64,000 bases of DNA from Oryza sativa Japonica Group (taxonomy: Eukaryota > Streptophyta > Magnoliopsida > Poales > Poaceae): NCBI RefSeq assembly GCF_034140825.1, contig NC_089043.1, positions 23,336,001 to 23,400,000 of the forward strand, given 5' to 3'. A program made the translations under genes and the position numbers. Under the pieces are notes generated by a model. It did no database searches, was not told the origin of the DNA, and was given only the letters and a program-made list of their open reading frames with translations. Numbering within the stretch: the stretch's first letter is position 1; each line of letters starts with the position of its first letter. Shown here piece by piece: positions 1 through 11,116 of the stretch.

Positions 1-1021
1 AAGCTAGCTTCCTTTGGTGCGACAAAATGAAAAGAAAATATTGCCAAACATATATGGCATCGGCTCCCGACATAGTGGCCATCCTCGCAACTTGGTCGAT
101 TTCTCTCTGTGTTTTTTTAGCGTGAATATGGTGCTCTTTACTGGTAGTAGAAAGTAATCTGAACCGTTGATCTTATTTAATCAAAGATTTGGATCTACTT
201 TTACTACCACCCCAGTTAGCGGTAGTAGAAATATGAAGGGGCATTATTGTTTTAAAAAATATGTGTGAAAAGGGTATAATCGTTATTTTGCATTGACTAA
301 ACCTTATTCTTCTTATTTTTAGCTTTTTCGATGGTAAATTAGCGATGCCAGCGGAATGGATGACCACGATAGACAGAAGAAAAACGTAAATGACAAAGCT
401 ACTCCAAATCACTGTTAAAAGTTATTTTAATAATGAACCGGTTCGGATCATTAACAGAGAGCACTACAGCACCGGAGCATATCGATCTCAAAGGAAAAAG
501 GGACAACAGATTGTTCAATCGGCAACAACGATCCTGGCGCGAAGAAGCGAGCACGGCTGCTGAAGCGCGTGGAGGCCACCATCACGGTGCTATAGTACAT
601 TGTTGGTTTGCTGCCCTAATGTATGTAGTAGCTTGGTCGTGCGGTAATTAGCCATATGTTGTAATCTTTGTGTGTCCTTTTTTTCTTTCTTTGATCTGTC
701 GTTCCTGTACAAAACTCCATGTCCATCGAATGAAGTAGCCCATGTCTGGACAAGCCCAATAGCCTCATTGTTTGTTAATGTCTTTTTGAAAGAAAAAGCT
801 TATTGGGTCTCTGAACTGTTGATCTCAGGCTTTTTAAGCTCGCACCAGCATGAAGCGGCTTGGTGCATTGGCCCAATTGGTAAAGGCCACTAGATCAGAT
901 TGCCCAAATGTAACGTTTTTCCATTTGCTCCTCTTTTTTTTTTCTCTGAACTTACTGCCGTGTAAATGCCTACTCTATGATCTCTATCACTTATATACCT
1001 ACATGAATGTGAATGGTAGTA
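1..1021. other. Intergenic, no gene recognised
   Basis: AT-rich spacer. The open frames here are short, compositionally ordinary and match nothing I know. No splice-linked exons, RNA gene or terminal-repeat element could be defined. A run of nine T residues near 939 and scattered A/T tracts are the only low-complexity features. Confidence 0.5.
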
Positions 1022-1306
1022 TCAAGTTGTATGCACCGACCAGTTCAATCCAAAAGCTTAAGATGATGAAGAAATCCGGGCAATTCACTTTATATTCCAG
1101 CACTTCTCATGCGAGGCCGTCTCAAGCCTCTAGCGTGGAATAGAAGTGGGTTGCAACTTTTATTTAATTATGCATTAGCCATGATTCTAACTTGAGTCCT
1201 TTGGCTCTGATACCATATTGAGTTGTATGCACCGATCAGTTTCAACACAAAAGCTTAAACTGATAAGAAAATGTGGGCAATTCATTTTGTATTGCAATAG
1301 ATAGAA
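1022..1306 (-). mobile_element. TRIM-like miniature LTR retroelement remnant
   Basis: Read on the minus strand, the segment 1219-1306 and the segment 1022-1109 are diverged copies of the same sequence of about 88 bp. Both contain the string CTTAAGCTTTTG or a close variant, followed by GGTGCATACAACT. Directly after the first copy comes ATGGTATCAGAGCC (1203-1216), which matches the primer-binding site complementary to the 3' end of initiator tRNA-Met used by Ty1/copia and TRIM elements. The arrangement is LTR, primer site, an internal stretch of about 110 bp with no coding capacity, LTR. That is how terminal-repeat retrotransposons in miniature (TRIM) are built. The two LTRs have diverged clearly, so the insertion is old. 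It is a fossil with no protein of its own. The outer limits are approximate. Confidence 0.55.
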
Positions 1307-3170
1307 AACAAAGTAAACAAACGGAGAAAGGCAGTTTAAGAAGTGAGATGTGGTGGTTTTTCTTAAGAGACTAACAGAAAATTTCGGTCAACTCTCCTAA
1401 TTATCAACATATTTCTTCTCTCTTTTTGCATGGTTTCCAATACTTTGATTATTAATTTCTTTTATAATATATTATCAACAATTACAAAATTACTAGATAT
1501 GAAAATATTTTCAAATACGAGCATAATGATACTACATTTTATAATATGTTTTTAGTTTAATTATTAGTCAAAATGTTCAAATATTGACTTTGTGGAAAAC
1601 CAGGATGTTTTTTTAGATTATATTTTATAATAGAGAGAGTACTATGCATAGACCTATGGATTTACGAAACATCAGCCCTAGCTGAACTTTACGATTTGTG
1701 AACTATTAATATTTGATCAATTTAGGATGTTTTGGAAGTCGTATGAACCGACATTTAAAAGAAAACCGCTAGCGAAAGCTAACTTGTAATGTAGTCATCG
1801 ATAAAAGCTCTTATGTCCATGGTACGCACAATTTACCTATTTTCACTAGATCTGATTAAAACATTCTCTCCACAAACAACATCAAGAATGATATATCTGG
1901 TAGGGACTTTTCTCCTGTGTTAGACGACGCAACATGCAACCTGGAGTGAGGCGATGCAACATCCTGTGACCATGGAGAAAGGGATGTTACGCCCTTTCTC
2001 GACCTCAACGACGGTGGTGATGATGGGTGGTTAGATTTGGATTTGGCACCTATATCTACAGAACGCACGACAGGGCATAGACCTCGACGATAGTGGTGAT
2101 GATGGGTGGATGGATTTGGATTTAGCGTCCAACCCTCCACAGCACGCGAAGGAGGAGAGAGGTGGGCCATCGAAGGCGGTGTGAGCCAAATCCTTGCTAG
2201 GCAAGGACGGGTGTGCCTGGCCCCTAAGATGATATGGTTGATGGCGGTTTAGGTGGCGGCGGTCTACAATGTCAAAGGTGATGGACCAAATGCACGCGTG
2301 AGGAGAGCGATGTGCTCGGCTCTACCACGATTTGGCCCGCCATAGAGCGATATGATGGTTCCTGTTGGCAATGTTGATGTTGGCATGACACACCAACACT
2401 GGGGAAGGGTGCTTGTGGTCGACCCTCGTGACGGTTCAAGCTGCGATATGACGGTGGTGGCATGTAGGGGGTGCTTGGCATGCAAAGATAGGCGAAGGCT
2501 AGCTAGCGGATGAGTGTTGGTGTATCGGTGTCTTCACGCCAACAGTAGTGGATGCTAGTGGAGCAATGTGGCAGTGTCTATAGAGGGTGGCTAGGCGACA
2601 GCTGACAAACAAAAGCCTAGCTCAAAGGACTTCTTGGCTAGCAATGGCAACGAGTGCCATGATCACTCTTTAGAGCGTTGTTGACGGACCTCACTATCTT
2701 CTTAGCAGGACATTCACAGTGAAAAACCTTGTTAAATTTTCAAGTCGGACGACATCGTATCCTTTCGGGAGGCGTTGCATAGGAAGTCTCATATCTACCT
2801 CTTCTGTCAATTGAGCCAGCACTTTTTCACAGCGGTGGGTTATACAAAGAATAAGTGGATCTTTTTTCCAATGGCGCTCTCTCTCGCACCTCTTCTTGCA
2901 AGTGGTGTTTGGAAGGCTAGTTTTTCAGCTTTTTGGAGGTTTATTTTTTAAAAAACTGAAGTCCGGTGGAAAACCATCTTTGACTAACTGCAGTTGTGGT
3001 TTTCTTTTGAATTAAAAAACACAGTCACACAGATGCCGTGCATAACAACGAACATGGAAGCAACCAATCTCTCAAGGTGAAGTCCCTTCACAAAATTAAT
3101 GGGGGATGCTATATACCGGAATCCCGTTCAAAAACGGGACGATTCTAATACCGATATGACATCGCTCTGA
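1307..3170. other. Intergenic, no gene recognised
   Basis: The left part (to about 1850) is AT-rich. A short sequence ending TATTTTATAATAGAGAGAGTA near 1620-1641 resembles one end of a Stowaway MITE, but I could not find its partner. From 1860 to 2700 the sequence is richer in GC with open frames on both strands, including a degenerate repeat of GGTGGTGATGATGGGTGG (about 2014 and 2094). None of the frames has a recognisable domain. Confidence 0.4.
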
Positions 3171-3239
3171 GCAACTGTCATCCGCCACCTGCGTGCATTG
3201 CAGCAAAATGAGAATGACGACCAGCGCTTGCCAAACGCC

Positions 3240-3540
3240 GGCTTCCCTGCATCTTGGAGAAACCTCCTCGGAAGCGCTCGCCTCCGCGCGCGATTACTCG
3301 CTTCCTCCCGCCAGCGCGCGCGCCATCCACCGGCTTCTCCCCATCATGGCGAATCCTCCTAGAAAGCGCGCGATTCCTCGCTTCCTTCCACCGCCGCGAG
3401 CATCGTCCATCAGCTCCTCTGCATCCCGGTGAAACCTCATCGGAATCGCGCGCCATTCCTTGCTTCTTTCCAGCGGCACCCTCGCCGTCCGTCGGCTCTT
3501 CTGCTTCCTGGTGAAACATCCTCAGAATCGTGTTTTGCAA
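3240..3540. repeat. GC-rich degenerate minisatellite, about 3-4 copies
   Basis: A unit of roughly 80-90 bp recurs. Each copy carries a GCGCGC-rich core, then a run like TCGCTTCC or TTGCTTC, then a CCGGCTTCTCC-like or TCGGCTCTTCTGC segment, then a closing GTGAAAC or GCGAATCCTCCT. Copies begin near 3268, 3360 and 3440. It opens overlapping frames on both strands that have no recognisable product. It abuts the AT-rich GATAC/GTATC array to its right. Confidence 0.55.
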
Positions 3541-3769
3541 GGATATGATCTTACAATCAAAATAGTACAAGGTTTGACAGAGAAAGCTTGCATCAATGAA
3601 CTTGACACCAGTGGGAGGACAACATGCTGAGAAGGCCCGGTTTAAGAATCGAGGTGATAGGCAGTAAAAATCTGTGAATGAGAGTAACACCATCAAGACA
3701 GTGAGTATCTTGACTGCTATCATGGTGCCTGCGGGTTTCATTGATGATACATTAGTAGAATCATGTGAT

Positions 3770-4440
3770 ACTTGGGAGGTTTCACGATCCTTCTCGGTAT
3801 CATGAAACCTGAAGGTTTCACGCATGATCCCTCGCTAGGTATATATCATCTTGTGTGATACCTGAAGGTTTCATACATGATACATCAAAAGTATCATTAT
3901 GTGTGATACTTATGATGTATCACATGATCCTACTTAGATATCATGCATGGTATCATGGTTCCTACGGGTTTCACGTATGATACTTGAGGATGATCATGTG
4001 ATACCTAGGAGGTATCACATGATCATGTATCATGTATGGTATCATGTATCATGATCCTCCTCAGTATCATGTATGGTATTATCAGGTTTCACTGATGATA
4101 CCTTAGGAGGATCATATGATACGTGGGAGGTATCATGATTCTGCTCAGATATCATGTCTGGTATCATCAGGTTTCATAGATGATACCTTAGAAGGATCAT
4201 GTGATACGTGGGAGGTATCATGATTCTTCTCAGATATCATGTCTGGTATCATCAAGTTTCATAGATGATACCTTAGAAGGATCATGTGATACATGAGATG
4301 TATCATGATTCTGCTCAATATCATGACTGGTATCATGGCTCCTGTGGGTTTCACAGATTATAACTAAGTACGATCATGTGATACTTGGGAAGTGCCATGA
4401 TCCTCCTCGGTATCATGGCTGGTATTTACTCCACAAAAAG
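3770..4440. repeat. GATAC/GTATC-rich minisatellite, unit about 85 bp
   Basis: Seven to eight imperfect head-to-tail copies of an 85-bp unit. Each unit contains the short inverted pair GATAC...GTATC several times, for example TGTGATACGTGGGAGGTATCA, split here as TGTGATACG then TGGGAGGTATCA. The best-conserved copies lie at about 4080-4330, and copies at both edges are more diverged. Because the words are self-complementary, each unit can fold on itself. No coding function is apparent. A compositionally similar array lies in an intron at 61890-62400. Confidence 0.8.
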
Positions 4441-4664
4441 TCTACACCCATGTAATACACTTCATTTGTTCATATATGGGGAAATGATATTTGCTTCCGT
4501 CAACTTCCAGATCAAATATATGTACATGGAGTGGACATGGATAAGTTCATATCATTTGATTCGATCGATGTATCGTCTGACACTGCTTAGAGCAAGAAAA
4601 TGAAGAACCTCCTGTTGATGGAGACTGTCAACCAAAGAAAACGCGGTGGGTGTCAGCGTCGGCG

Positions 4665-4812
4665 CCACCACCACGCTCACACCGCTCTCCCGCACTGACC
4701 TCGTGTGCATCGGCGGTGACACTGAAGAGGTGGAGCTGCCACCACCACGCTCACGCCGCTCTCCCGCACTGACCTCGTGTGCATCGGCGGCGACACTGAA
4801 GAGGTGGAGCTG
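4665..4812. repeat. Perfectly phased 74-bp tandem duplication
   Basis: Two copies of a 74-bp GC-rich unit (4665-4738 and 4739-4812) differ at only two positions. Since 74 is not a multiple of three, any frame through one copy is shifted in the next. The sequence resumes after the LTR-type insertion at 9376, so this was a GC-rich, possibly coding, stretch before the insertion. The right-hand continuation (9376-9600) carries a repeated GACTCGGATAAGC. I do not recognise a product. Confidence 0.8.
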
Positions 4813-4831
4813 CCGTCGTCGGCGGACGCGA

Positions 4832-7800
4832 TGTCACACCCCAATCTGATACCGCCGTACAACGGCACCTGACAGGAGCGTGTCGTAGGGAAAACGGCGT
4901 GAACCGCTTCCTACGAAACCGCGATCTCGGTACCAGTCCCAGGACATAGTGTTGGTACCCACGGTGACAAATATGAATCATAGGAATCCTTAAAATAGAT
5001 AGAGGATTTATTTACCTTAACTTAGGTTGCAGCTCAGACAGCCCGAGAATACAACCGACGACACGGACGAGGCGAACACCAACAACAACAGCAGCAGCGG
5101 AACCAACGGTCTAACACCCAACACCACAGGCGACGGCTGGGAACCAGGACGAAACCCTAATCTTCACTTTATCTTCTCTTCAGGGCGGAGGAACTATATA
5201 TATATATTTATATAGAGCAAGGGTGAGTACTTTCGTACTCAGCAAGTCACGGAAACTTAGGTGTTTAATGCAAGCTTGGAAGAGAGGCAAGGTTGTTTAG
5301 CAAATCTTTTATTTGAAGACATTTTGAAATCACTAAGTGATTTATTTCTTCCTAAGTTTGGGCTGAAAAGAGACTTACGTCTCGATTCGACTTTAAGGGA
5401 TGTTTTTCAACAGCTCATTTAGTAATGTACCGACCTCCCGAGTCAGATCATTACTTCTCGGCTCCCAGAGCCATTCCACTTGATTAATCGGCTCCCAGAG
5501 CCTTTTTCATTTTCTCGGACTTCCAGAGTCCAGCTGCCCAGCAGCACAACAATCCGCTTCCACTCGGGAAGCCTAGTCTATGATGCCCGCAGACATCCCG
5601 AATCACACAGATTCGTTTCTGACTACTCAGGTCGTCCATCTGCCACATAGGCTGATTCTGGTTACGATTCCCACACCACAACAACTTTTCACAAAGCACA
5701 GGCAAACAAATCTACGCAACGGGAACCACCTCACATCCGCCCATGACCGTGGGCACGGCTGTTCGAACAGTTAGTTAACCTCTGCAGAGGGGTACACTTT
5801 ACCCACAAGACACGAACTTACTCCAGACACTGGCCGGTGTCAGAGGTTCGCGACAAAGCCTTTCCCAAGCCAACCCAGGGTTACCTCATGCCATATAGAA
5901 GGATCAAATCCTCACGTAAGCATAGGCCATTTTAGGCATTCACAAATCAACTCCAACCACCTTGATCGGTAAGTGAGCAAGCTTCTCGTCCTTGCCTTAC
6001 CAGGAACCCGGTTTGTCCGACCTCGCCCCGGCGTTCCCAACTATTGGCATGCGAGGTTTCCCTGAACCGACTAGTTACCTAGCCAGGGTGTCCCATTCCA
6101 CCTTGTGGTTGCACTTTGATTATGTTTGATGAGTTTCCCACAGGAATCGGTCCTTATATGCGAATACGGGACAGTGCCACATAGGCACAACCCCCGCATC
6201 GTGAGTTTTCACAATTCATTTTATTTTCAAACACACCGACACCACATGTCGGGTTTTGAAGGCTTCACAAACCCATTTCCCAAGTTTTCGACAAACAACG
6301 GTGTATGTGGGATATTTGGTATACGCGCTCAGAGAGCACGAATACCGAGGTACCACAAGGGTGGAGCGACAAGGAATCAGGGTGGTACAACCTACAGGAA
6401 TTAGTGCGACTACTGGGTAGGTCCGTCGGTTTGGCATGCAAACCGAGGCCAAGCAAGTTAAACGTGAGTGATTCTAATGATGCAAGTTGCAAACAAAATA
6501 ATAATGACTTTCCAATTATAGGAGCAATTGATCAAAGGGTGACTTGCCTTGCTCAAGGTCTTCACGAAGCTTCACGAATCTTCGAGAAAACCCGCGATCG
6601 ACGAAAATCCGATAACCGCCACTATACGCAAACAATCGAAAACCTAAACAAAGGACCAAAAGAAAGATCCTATTTAGACTAATTAGTAGTGCCATTAAAT
6701 AGATCTCAATTTCACGGAATTACTGGAAGTGAAACGGAGTCAATCGGACGAGCGGTTGGGGAGATATGAATTTTGGAAGTTTAATTGGAGTTTCTGGAAT
6801 AGGAGAAATGGTTTATGGAATTTATAGAAATAATATTCTCAAGAATATTATTGACAGTCACTGTCATGCGGGACCAAAGGAAATGTTTTATGGAATTTTG
6901 GAATAGGGAATTGATTTATGGGACAAAGGAAAAAGGATTTATCAAATCCCTGGAAAAAGAAAAGGATGGAGGGATGTTAATTGGACTTGGGCCGAGCGAA
7001 GGGGCGCGGCCCGAAGAGATGCGCGGGCGCGGCCGAGGCGAGCGGGCCGGCGCGTGGGAGGGAGGCGGCCCAAGGCCGAACGAGGCGCGGCCCACGCGAC
7101 GCAAGCCGATGGACGCGGTCCACCGAGTCGGGCGCAAGGCGGGACCCACAAGGCGATGACACGGCTCACGCGAGCGGGGTGCACGCAAGGCGGCGCGTTG
7201 GATCGGTGGACCGGGAGACCTTTGACCGGTCTCCGCGGGGCCGGGCAGGTAGATGTGGCGTCCTCGTGGACAGCCACGTTGGCACGGCGAGAGAGGAGGC
7301 CGGGCGGCCAATCCGACGGCTCACGGCGTGTGGCGAGTTCCGGCGAGCGGCGGCGAACCGGAGTGGGCGGCGGGCACCGGAAGTGAGAGGGGGTCAAGGT
7401 GGGATGATTCAACGGTGCGGATGAGGGAGAGGCGGCGACACGGCGGCTGACGACGGCGGCCGTGCGGCGGCGGGATGGGTGGCACGGCGCGGCCGCAGTC
7501 AGCGAGGCGGGCGGCCGCGGTGGCGCGCCGGGGAGGTTCAAGAGGACACGGGGTGGGTCACGGCGCAAGGAATCGGCGAGAGAAGGGCCGACGGCGGCAG
7601 ATTGCGGCGGCGGCCTTCGCCGGCGGAGAGAAGGGGAAAATCTCGCCGGGGCAACGGGAGTCCAATTCACCGGGGAAGGAGCTTCTACACGGCTCCGGGA
7701 ACTCGTTTCAAGCCACGGGCGGCGACGAGCTAGCCTAGGGAGTCATGGCGACAGCGAGCGACCTCCGGGGCAGAGCAAGAGCGCGTGGCGAGCTATGGCG

Positions 7801-9375
7801 AGCGGCGGCGGGCGCGGCGCATCGCGCGGCAGGAGGAGTATTATGGTGGGGATCTCACCAACGAAGAGGAAGCAGCGTTGGCGTCGCGGTCGGTGTCGCG
7901 GCGAGGTGGTCGCGACGCCGAGACGGCACGGCACCGAGAGGGCGCGGCCGGGGAAGAAGGGAGGGAGAGGTGGTGCCCGGAGCTCCTCGTCACGCGTCCA
8001 CGCACGCACCGGCTCCTCCGGTGCTCGGCAACGGACGGCAACGGCGAGAGCGGGACGAGCAGCAACAAGGCGGCGACGGTGGTTCGGCGGCAATGGCGCG
8101 GTGGGTGTGAGGACTGAGGCGAGTGAAAACGAGAGAGGAAGGGGATAGGGGTGGCTTGGTTTTATAGCGGAGGCGAGGTCGGTTTGGGGAGGGGAGAACT
8201 GACCTTGGCGGTCAAGTGCTCGGCTGGCGGTAGCGGCGGTTTCGTGGGCGGTGCGAAAGCGGCGACGGTGTGGATGTGTTGAGCGGCGAAGGCGGTGGAT
8301 CGAGCAGCGGAAATCGAACCGCTGGAGCGCGGGCTGGCGCGGTCAAGGAGATGAGGCGGGTGGCGCGAGCGGTCAAGCGGCGCAGAGGTGGTGACGCCGG
8401 CAGTGGTCGGGAAAGGGAAAAAGAAAGGGAAAAGGGGGCTTGGTCCCTTGCCATAATGAGGAGAGGGAGAGTGAGGAGGAGGAGGAGAGGGAGAGCAGCT
8501 GCTTCTCCCACTCTTGGACGGGTGCGGCGTGGAGTGGCGGGGGCCAAGGATGACGTCGACGATGACGGCGGCGGTCGGTTTGGCATGGAGCGGGGGCAAG
8601 GCGGCAGCGCATGGCGTCGGCGGCGACCGGCCGGTCGGCCACCTCGCGAGGCGCGCGCGGGAATGGGCGAAGGCGGTGGAGGTTTTGGGCGGCGACGGCG
8701 GGAAATCGGCTAAGCAGCGGTGCATAGCGCGGCGAGAGGGGAGAGAGAAAGGAAGCAGAGAGAGAGCGAGGAAAGATAGAGGTAGAAGAGAGGCGATGCC
8801 TCTCTCTCTCGGCGCGTGCAGCGCACGTGCGGGGGGGGGGAGGAGATGATGGGCTGGGAGGGGAAATGGGCCGGGGGAGGAAAATCGGTCCATCCAAAAA
8901 TACAGGGAGGTAAAGTAGACTTTTACAGAGAAAACTGATTTGGATAGAATTGGAGAGATTTAGGGTTTGGATTCGAATTCTATTTTGATATTCGAACTCG
9001 AGGGTTTAGGGATGTATCAAGGGAAACTCAAGGAGAAGTCATGGAAAGGATTCAAAAGGAATACTTGGGTATTTGTTCTCGGGAACATAGGGTGGAGTCA
9101 AAGAAAGGATTCGAGGCGGGATTTGAATAATTCTGGATTCGTAGAAGTTGGCGAGGATTTCAAAGGAAGGATTTGAATTTCAGAATTTGATTTCAGAGAC
9201 TCGAATCGGAAAAGGAATTTTCGAGGTGGAGGATTTTGATTCCGATGAGAGGGAACAACGGGATTAAATTGAGATCCCTGGCACAATTTAGACTCTCACA
9301 CAAAGAACGGAAATTTTCGCAATTAGGATTTTGCCGAGTTAGTTTTTAATGACTCACGAAAAGCGGAGCGTTACA
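4832..9375. mobile_element. LTR-type retroelement fossil, probable solo LTR
   Basis: The segment starts TGTCACACCCC and ends GCGTTACA, the TG...CA termini of plant LTRs. It is flanked by a perfect 5-bp duplication, CGCGA (4827-4831 and 9376-9380), so both ends are the true insertion ends. I find no gag, protease, reverse transcriptase, RNase H or integrase, and no internal repeat of either end. The simplest reading is one very long solo LTR, with a non-autonomous element as the alternative. Near 5225-5240 is the palindrome GAGTACTTTCGTACTC, a motif I associate with cereal Ty3-type LTRs from memory. From about 6970 to 8890 the sequence is extremely GC-rich and opens many meaningless frames on both strands. 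The exact duplication suggests a fairly recent insertion. Confidence 0.8.
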
Positions 9376-9628
9376 CGCGAGCAGGTGCCGCCGCCGGCTC
9401 CACCGCCGCAACCGCCGCCGTCGGCGCCAGCGAGATCTCACGCGCCATGCCCACGGTGAGAGAACTGTGAGTGGGGGACTCGGATAAGCACAAGAAACGT
9501 TGTGTCTCTGTTGAGAGCGGGACTCGGATAAGCTCGTGATGATTTCTGGTGATTCCTAGAAAATCTGTCCCGTCCCGACCGTGCCCAAACGGGATACCGG
9601 TGTTTAGCATTTCCGAAATTAATTGATA

Positions 9629-10207
9629 CTTCCTCCGTCCTATAATATAGTAACGATTTTGCTATATATTTGTCGACAAATTTTTCCCCAAAAATTTGAC
9701 AGATGTAATTATAGGACAATCGTAATGTAATTACACTGTAACTTACATGTAATTACACTGTAACTATAGTGTAACTTGTATTTAACTTTCAAAAATCTCT
9801 CCGTAACATGTTATTTCGGTAAAATGGAGATCGTGGGAACAAATTCTTTCACACATGTGTGTGCTATGATTTGTTTTCTTCCTCACCAAAATAAATCTTG
9901 TAATAGATCTAACGATTCAAAATTATGTGAAACTTACATATATGTTACACTGTAGTTACGTGTAAGTTACAGTGTAATTACATATAAGTTACAGTGTAAT
10001 TACACTACGATTGTACTATAATTACATCTGTCAAATTTTTGGGGAAAAATTTGTCGACAAATATATAGGTAGTCCCTATAGTAATCTAATACCGGATAAG
10101 ACACTTTATAGTACAATGAATTTGAACATGCTTCTTGTCTAGATTCGTTGTATTATAAAATGTCACATCCGGTAATAGGTTGCTATATTATACTAGGACG
10201 GAGGGAG
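9629..10207. mobile_element. Stowaway-like MITE carrying a second element
   Basis: The ends are CTTCCTCCGTCCTATAATATAG and its inverted partner ending GGACGGAGGGAG, bounded by TA at 9627-9628 and 10208-10209. These are the terminal sequence and target site of Stowaway (Tc1/mariner) MITEs. At 579 bp it is much longer than the usual 150-200 bp. The excess is explained by the inner inverted-repeat element at 9661-10069. Confidence 0.8.
9661..10069. mobile_element. Inner long-TIR MITE nested in the Stowaway-like element
   Basis: The left arm begins CTATATATTTGTCGAC and continues through AAATTTTTCCCC, AAAAATTTGACAGATG and a GTAATTACACTGTAAC stretch. The right arm is its near-exact inverse and ends GTCGACAAATATATAG. 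The arms are about 90-110 bp. No clear target duplication was found, so the superfamily is uncertain. The centre holds no coding frame of interest. Confidence 0.75.
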
Positions 10208-10519
10208 TACACTAGTACTTACCATTTAATATAGTATTGTCTGACATCAAAGTCTCTTTAATTCATACTGTCAAAAAATCTTAAACACTAGGACTAAGCT
10301 ACTGAATTTTAGGCTAAACCGCTAGTAAACAAACTAGGTGCTATAATATATATAACTACCTACTGCCATTAGGCAGCTTATCATTCGCACACATTCTCAC
10401 AAGCCATACATACATAGTACTAGCATGTTGGTGTGCGCTAATGCAGAGATGTCACCATGGACAACTTCATCTACATGTAACAAATGGTGATCACCGATCA
10501 AAGATTTCAGAAACTTCCA

Positions 10520-11062
10520 TCACTTGCACCCCACTCCGGCCTCGGCGGCTCTCCGCGGCGTGGAGTTCTTCCGCCGGCTCCCGTGTTGCCGGAACCCGTT
10601 CTGCTGCCGCGACGACGACGGCTCGCCGCCGTCCTTCCTCCGGCGCCGCTCAATGGCGGAGGCGCTGTTGCTGTTGCTGTTGTCGGAGCCGCGCTTCAGC
10701 TGCCGCCGCCTCTTCCTCCCCGGGTTCTGAGCTGCGGCCTTGGACGACCCCGCCTTGCTGGCTTGTGGCGCCGCCGCCGCCGCCGCCGTCGTCTTCGCGG
10801 CGTCGTCGTCGATCTTGGCGATGTCGTCGTGTTCTTCCTCCTCCTCCTCCTCCTCGGTCTTGGCGACGCTGTCGTCGTCTTCGTCCTCGTCGTCGCCGGC
10901 GGCGTGGTCGTCCTTGAGGTGGTGATGCTTCTGTTGTTGTGGCCTTCCCCTCCTCTTGTACGCCGGGATCACCTCCTCGCCGCCGCCGCCGCTGCTGCTG
11001 CCATCGTCGGCTTTCGCAGCTTCGGTGGATTTCCTGCCTTTCCCACCCCTCGGCCTTCCCAT
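10520..11062 (-). CDS. Small basic/acidic nuclear-type protein, function unknown
   Basis: A single coding exon encodes 180 residues. The N-terminus MGRPRGGKGRKS and the later segment AYKRRGRPQQ both contain GRP cores like those of AT-hooks. They are followed by a long Asp/Glu run, an Ala-rich stretch, a KRRRQLKRG basic patch and a conserved-looking tail RRKNSTPRRAAEAG. The mix suggests a disordered nuclear protein that could bind DNA. I recall similar plant proteins of unknown function, with the tail as the most conserved part. A 5' UTR intron is supported: donor AACAG/GTCAGT at 11623-11622 and acceptor TTTTGCAG at 11117-11120. The upstream leader exon would reach toward 12000 and contains a CT-repeat read on this strand. 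The start is the first ATG in the exon. An over-long open frame on the opposite strand is a shadow. Confidence 0.75.
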   Translation of the reverse strand: MGRPRGGKGRKSTEAAKADDGSSSGGGGEEVIPAYKRRGRPQQQKHHHLKDDHAAGDDEDEDDDSVAKTEEEEEEEEHDDIAKIDDDAAKTTAAAAAAPQASKAGSSKAAAQNPGRKRRRQLKRGSDNSNSNSASAIERRRRKDGGEPSSSRQQNGFRQHGSRRKNSTPRRAAEAGVGCK

Positions 11063-11116
11063 CCAGGCGAACCAAACAAACAGGGGATGAGGTGGTGGTG
11101 ATGTTTAAGTTGGTAA

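Noticed and set aside
3178-3825. 215-residue minus-strand frame
   Set aside because: More than half of it lies in the GC-rich minisatellite, and the rest matches nothing I know. The opposite strand is also open in two frames, as expected for repeats without stops.
6942-8893. Many overlapping frames of 100-240 residues on both strands
   Set aside because: They lie in the GC-rich middle of the LTR-type insertion, are Arg/Pro/Ala-rich in every frame, and have no domain. High GC content alone removes stop codons here.
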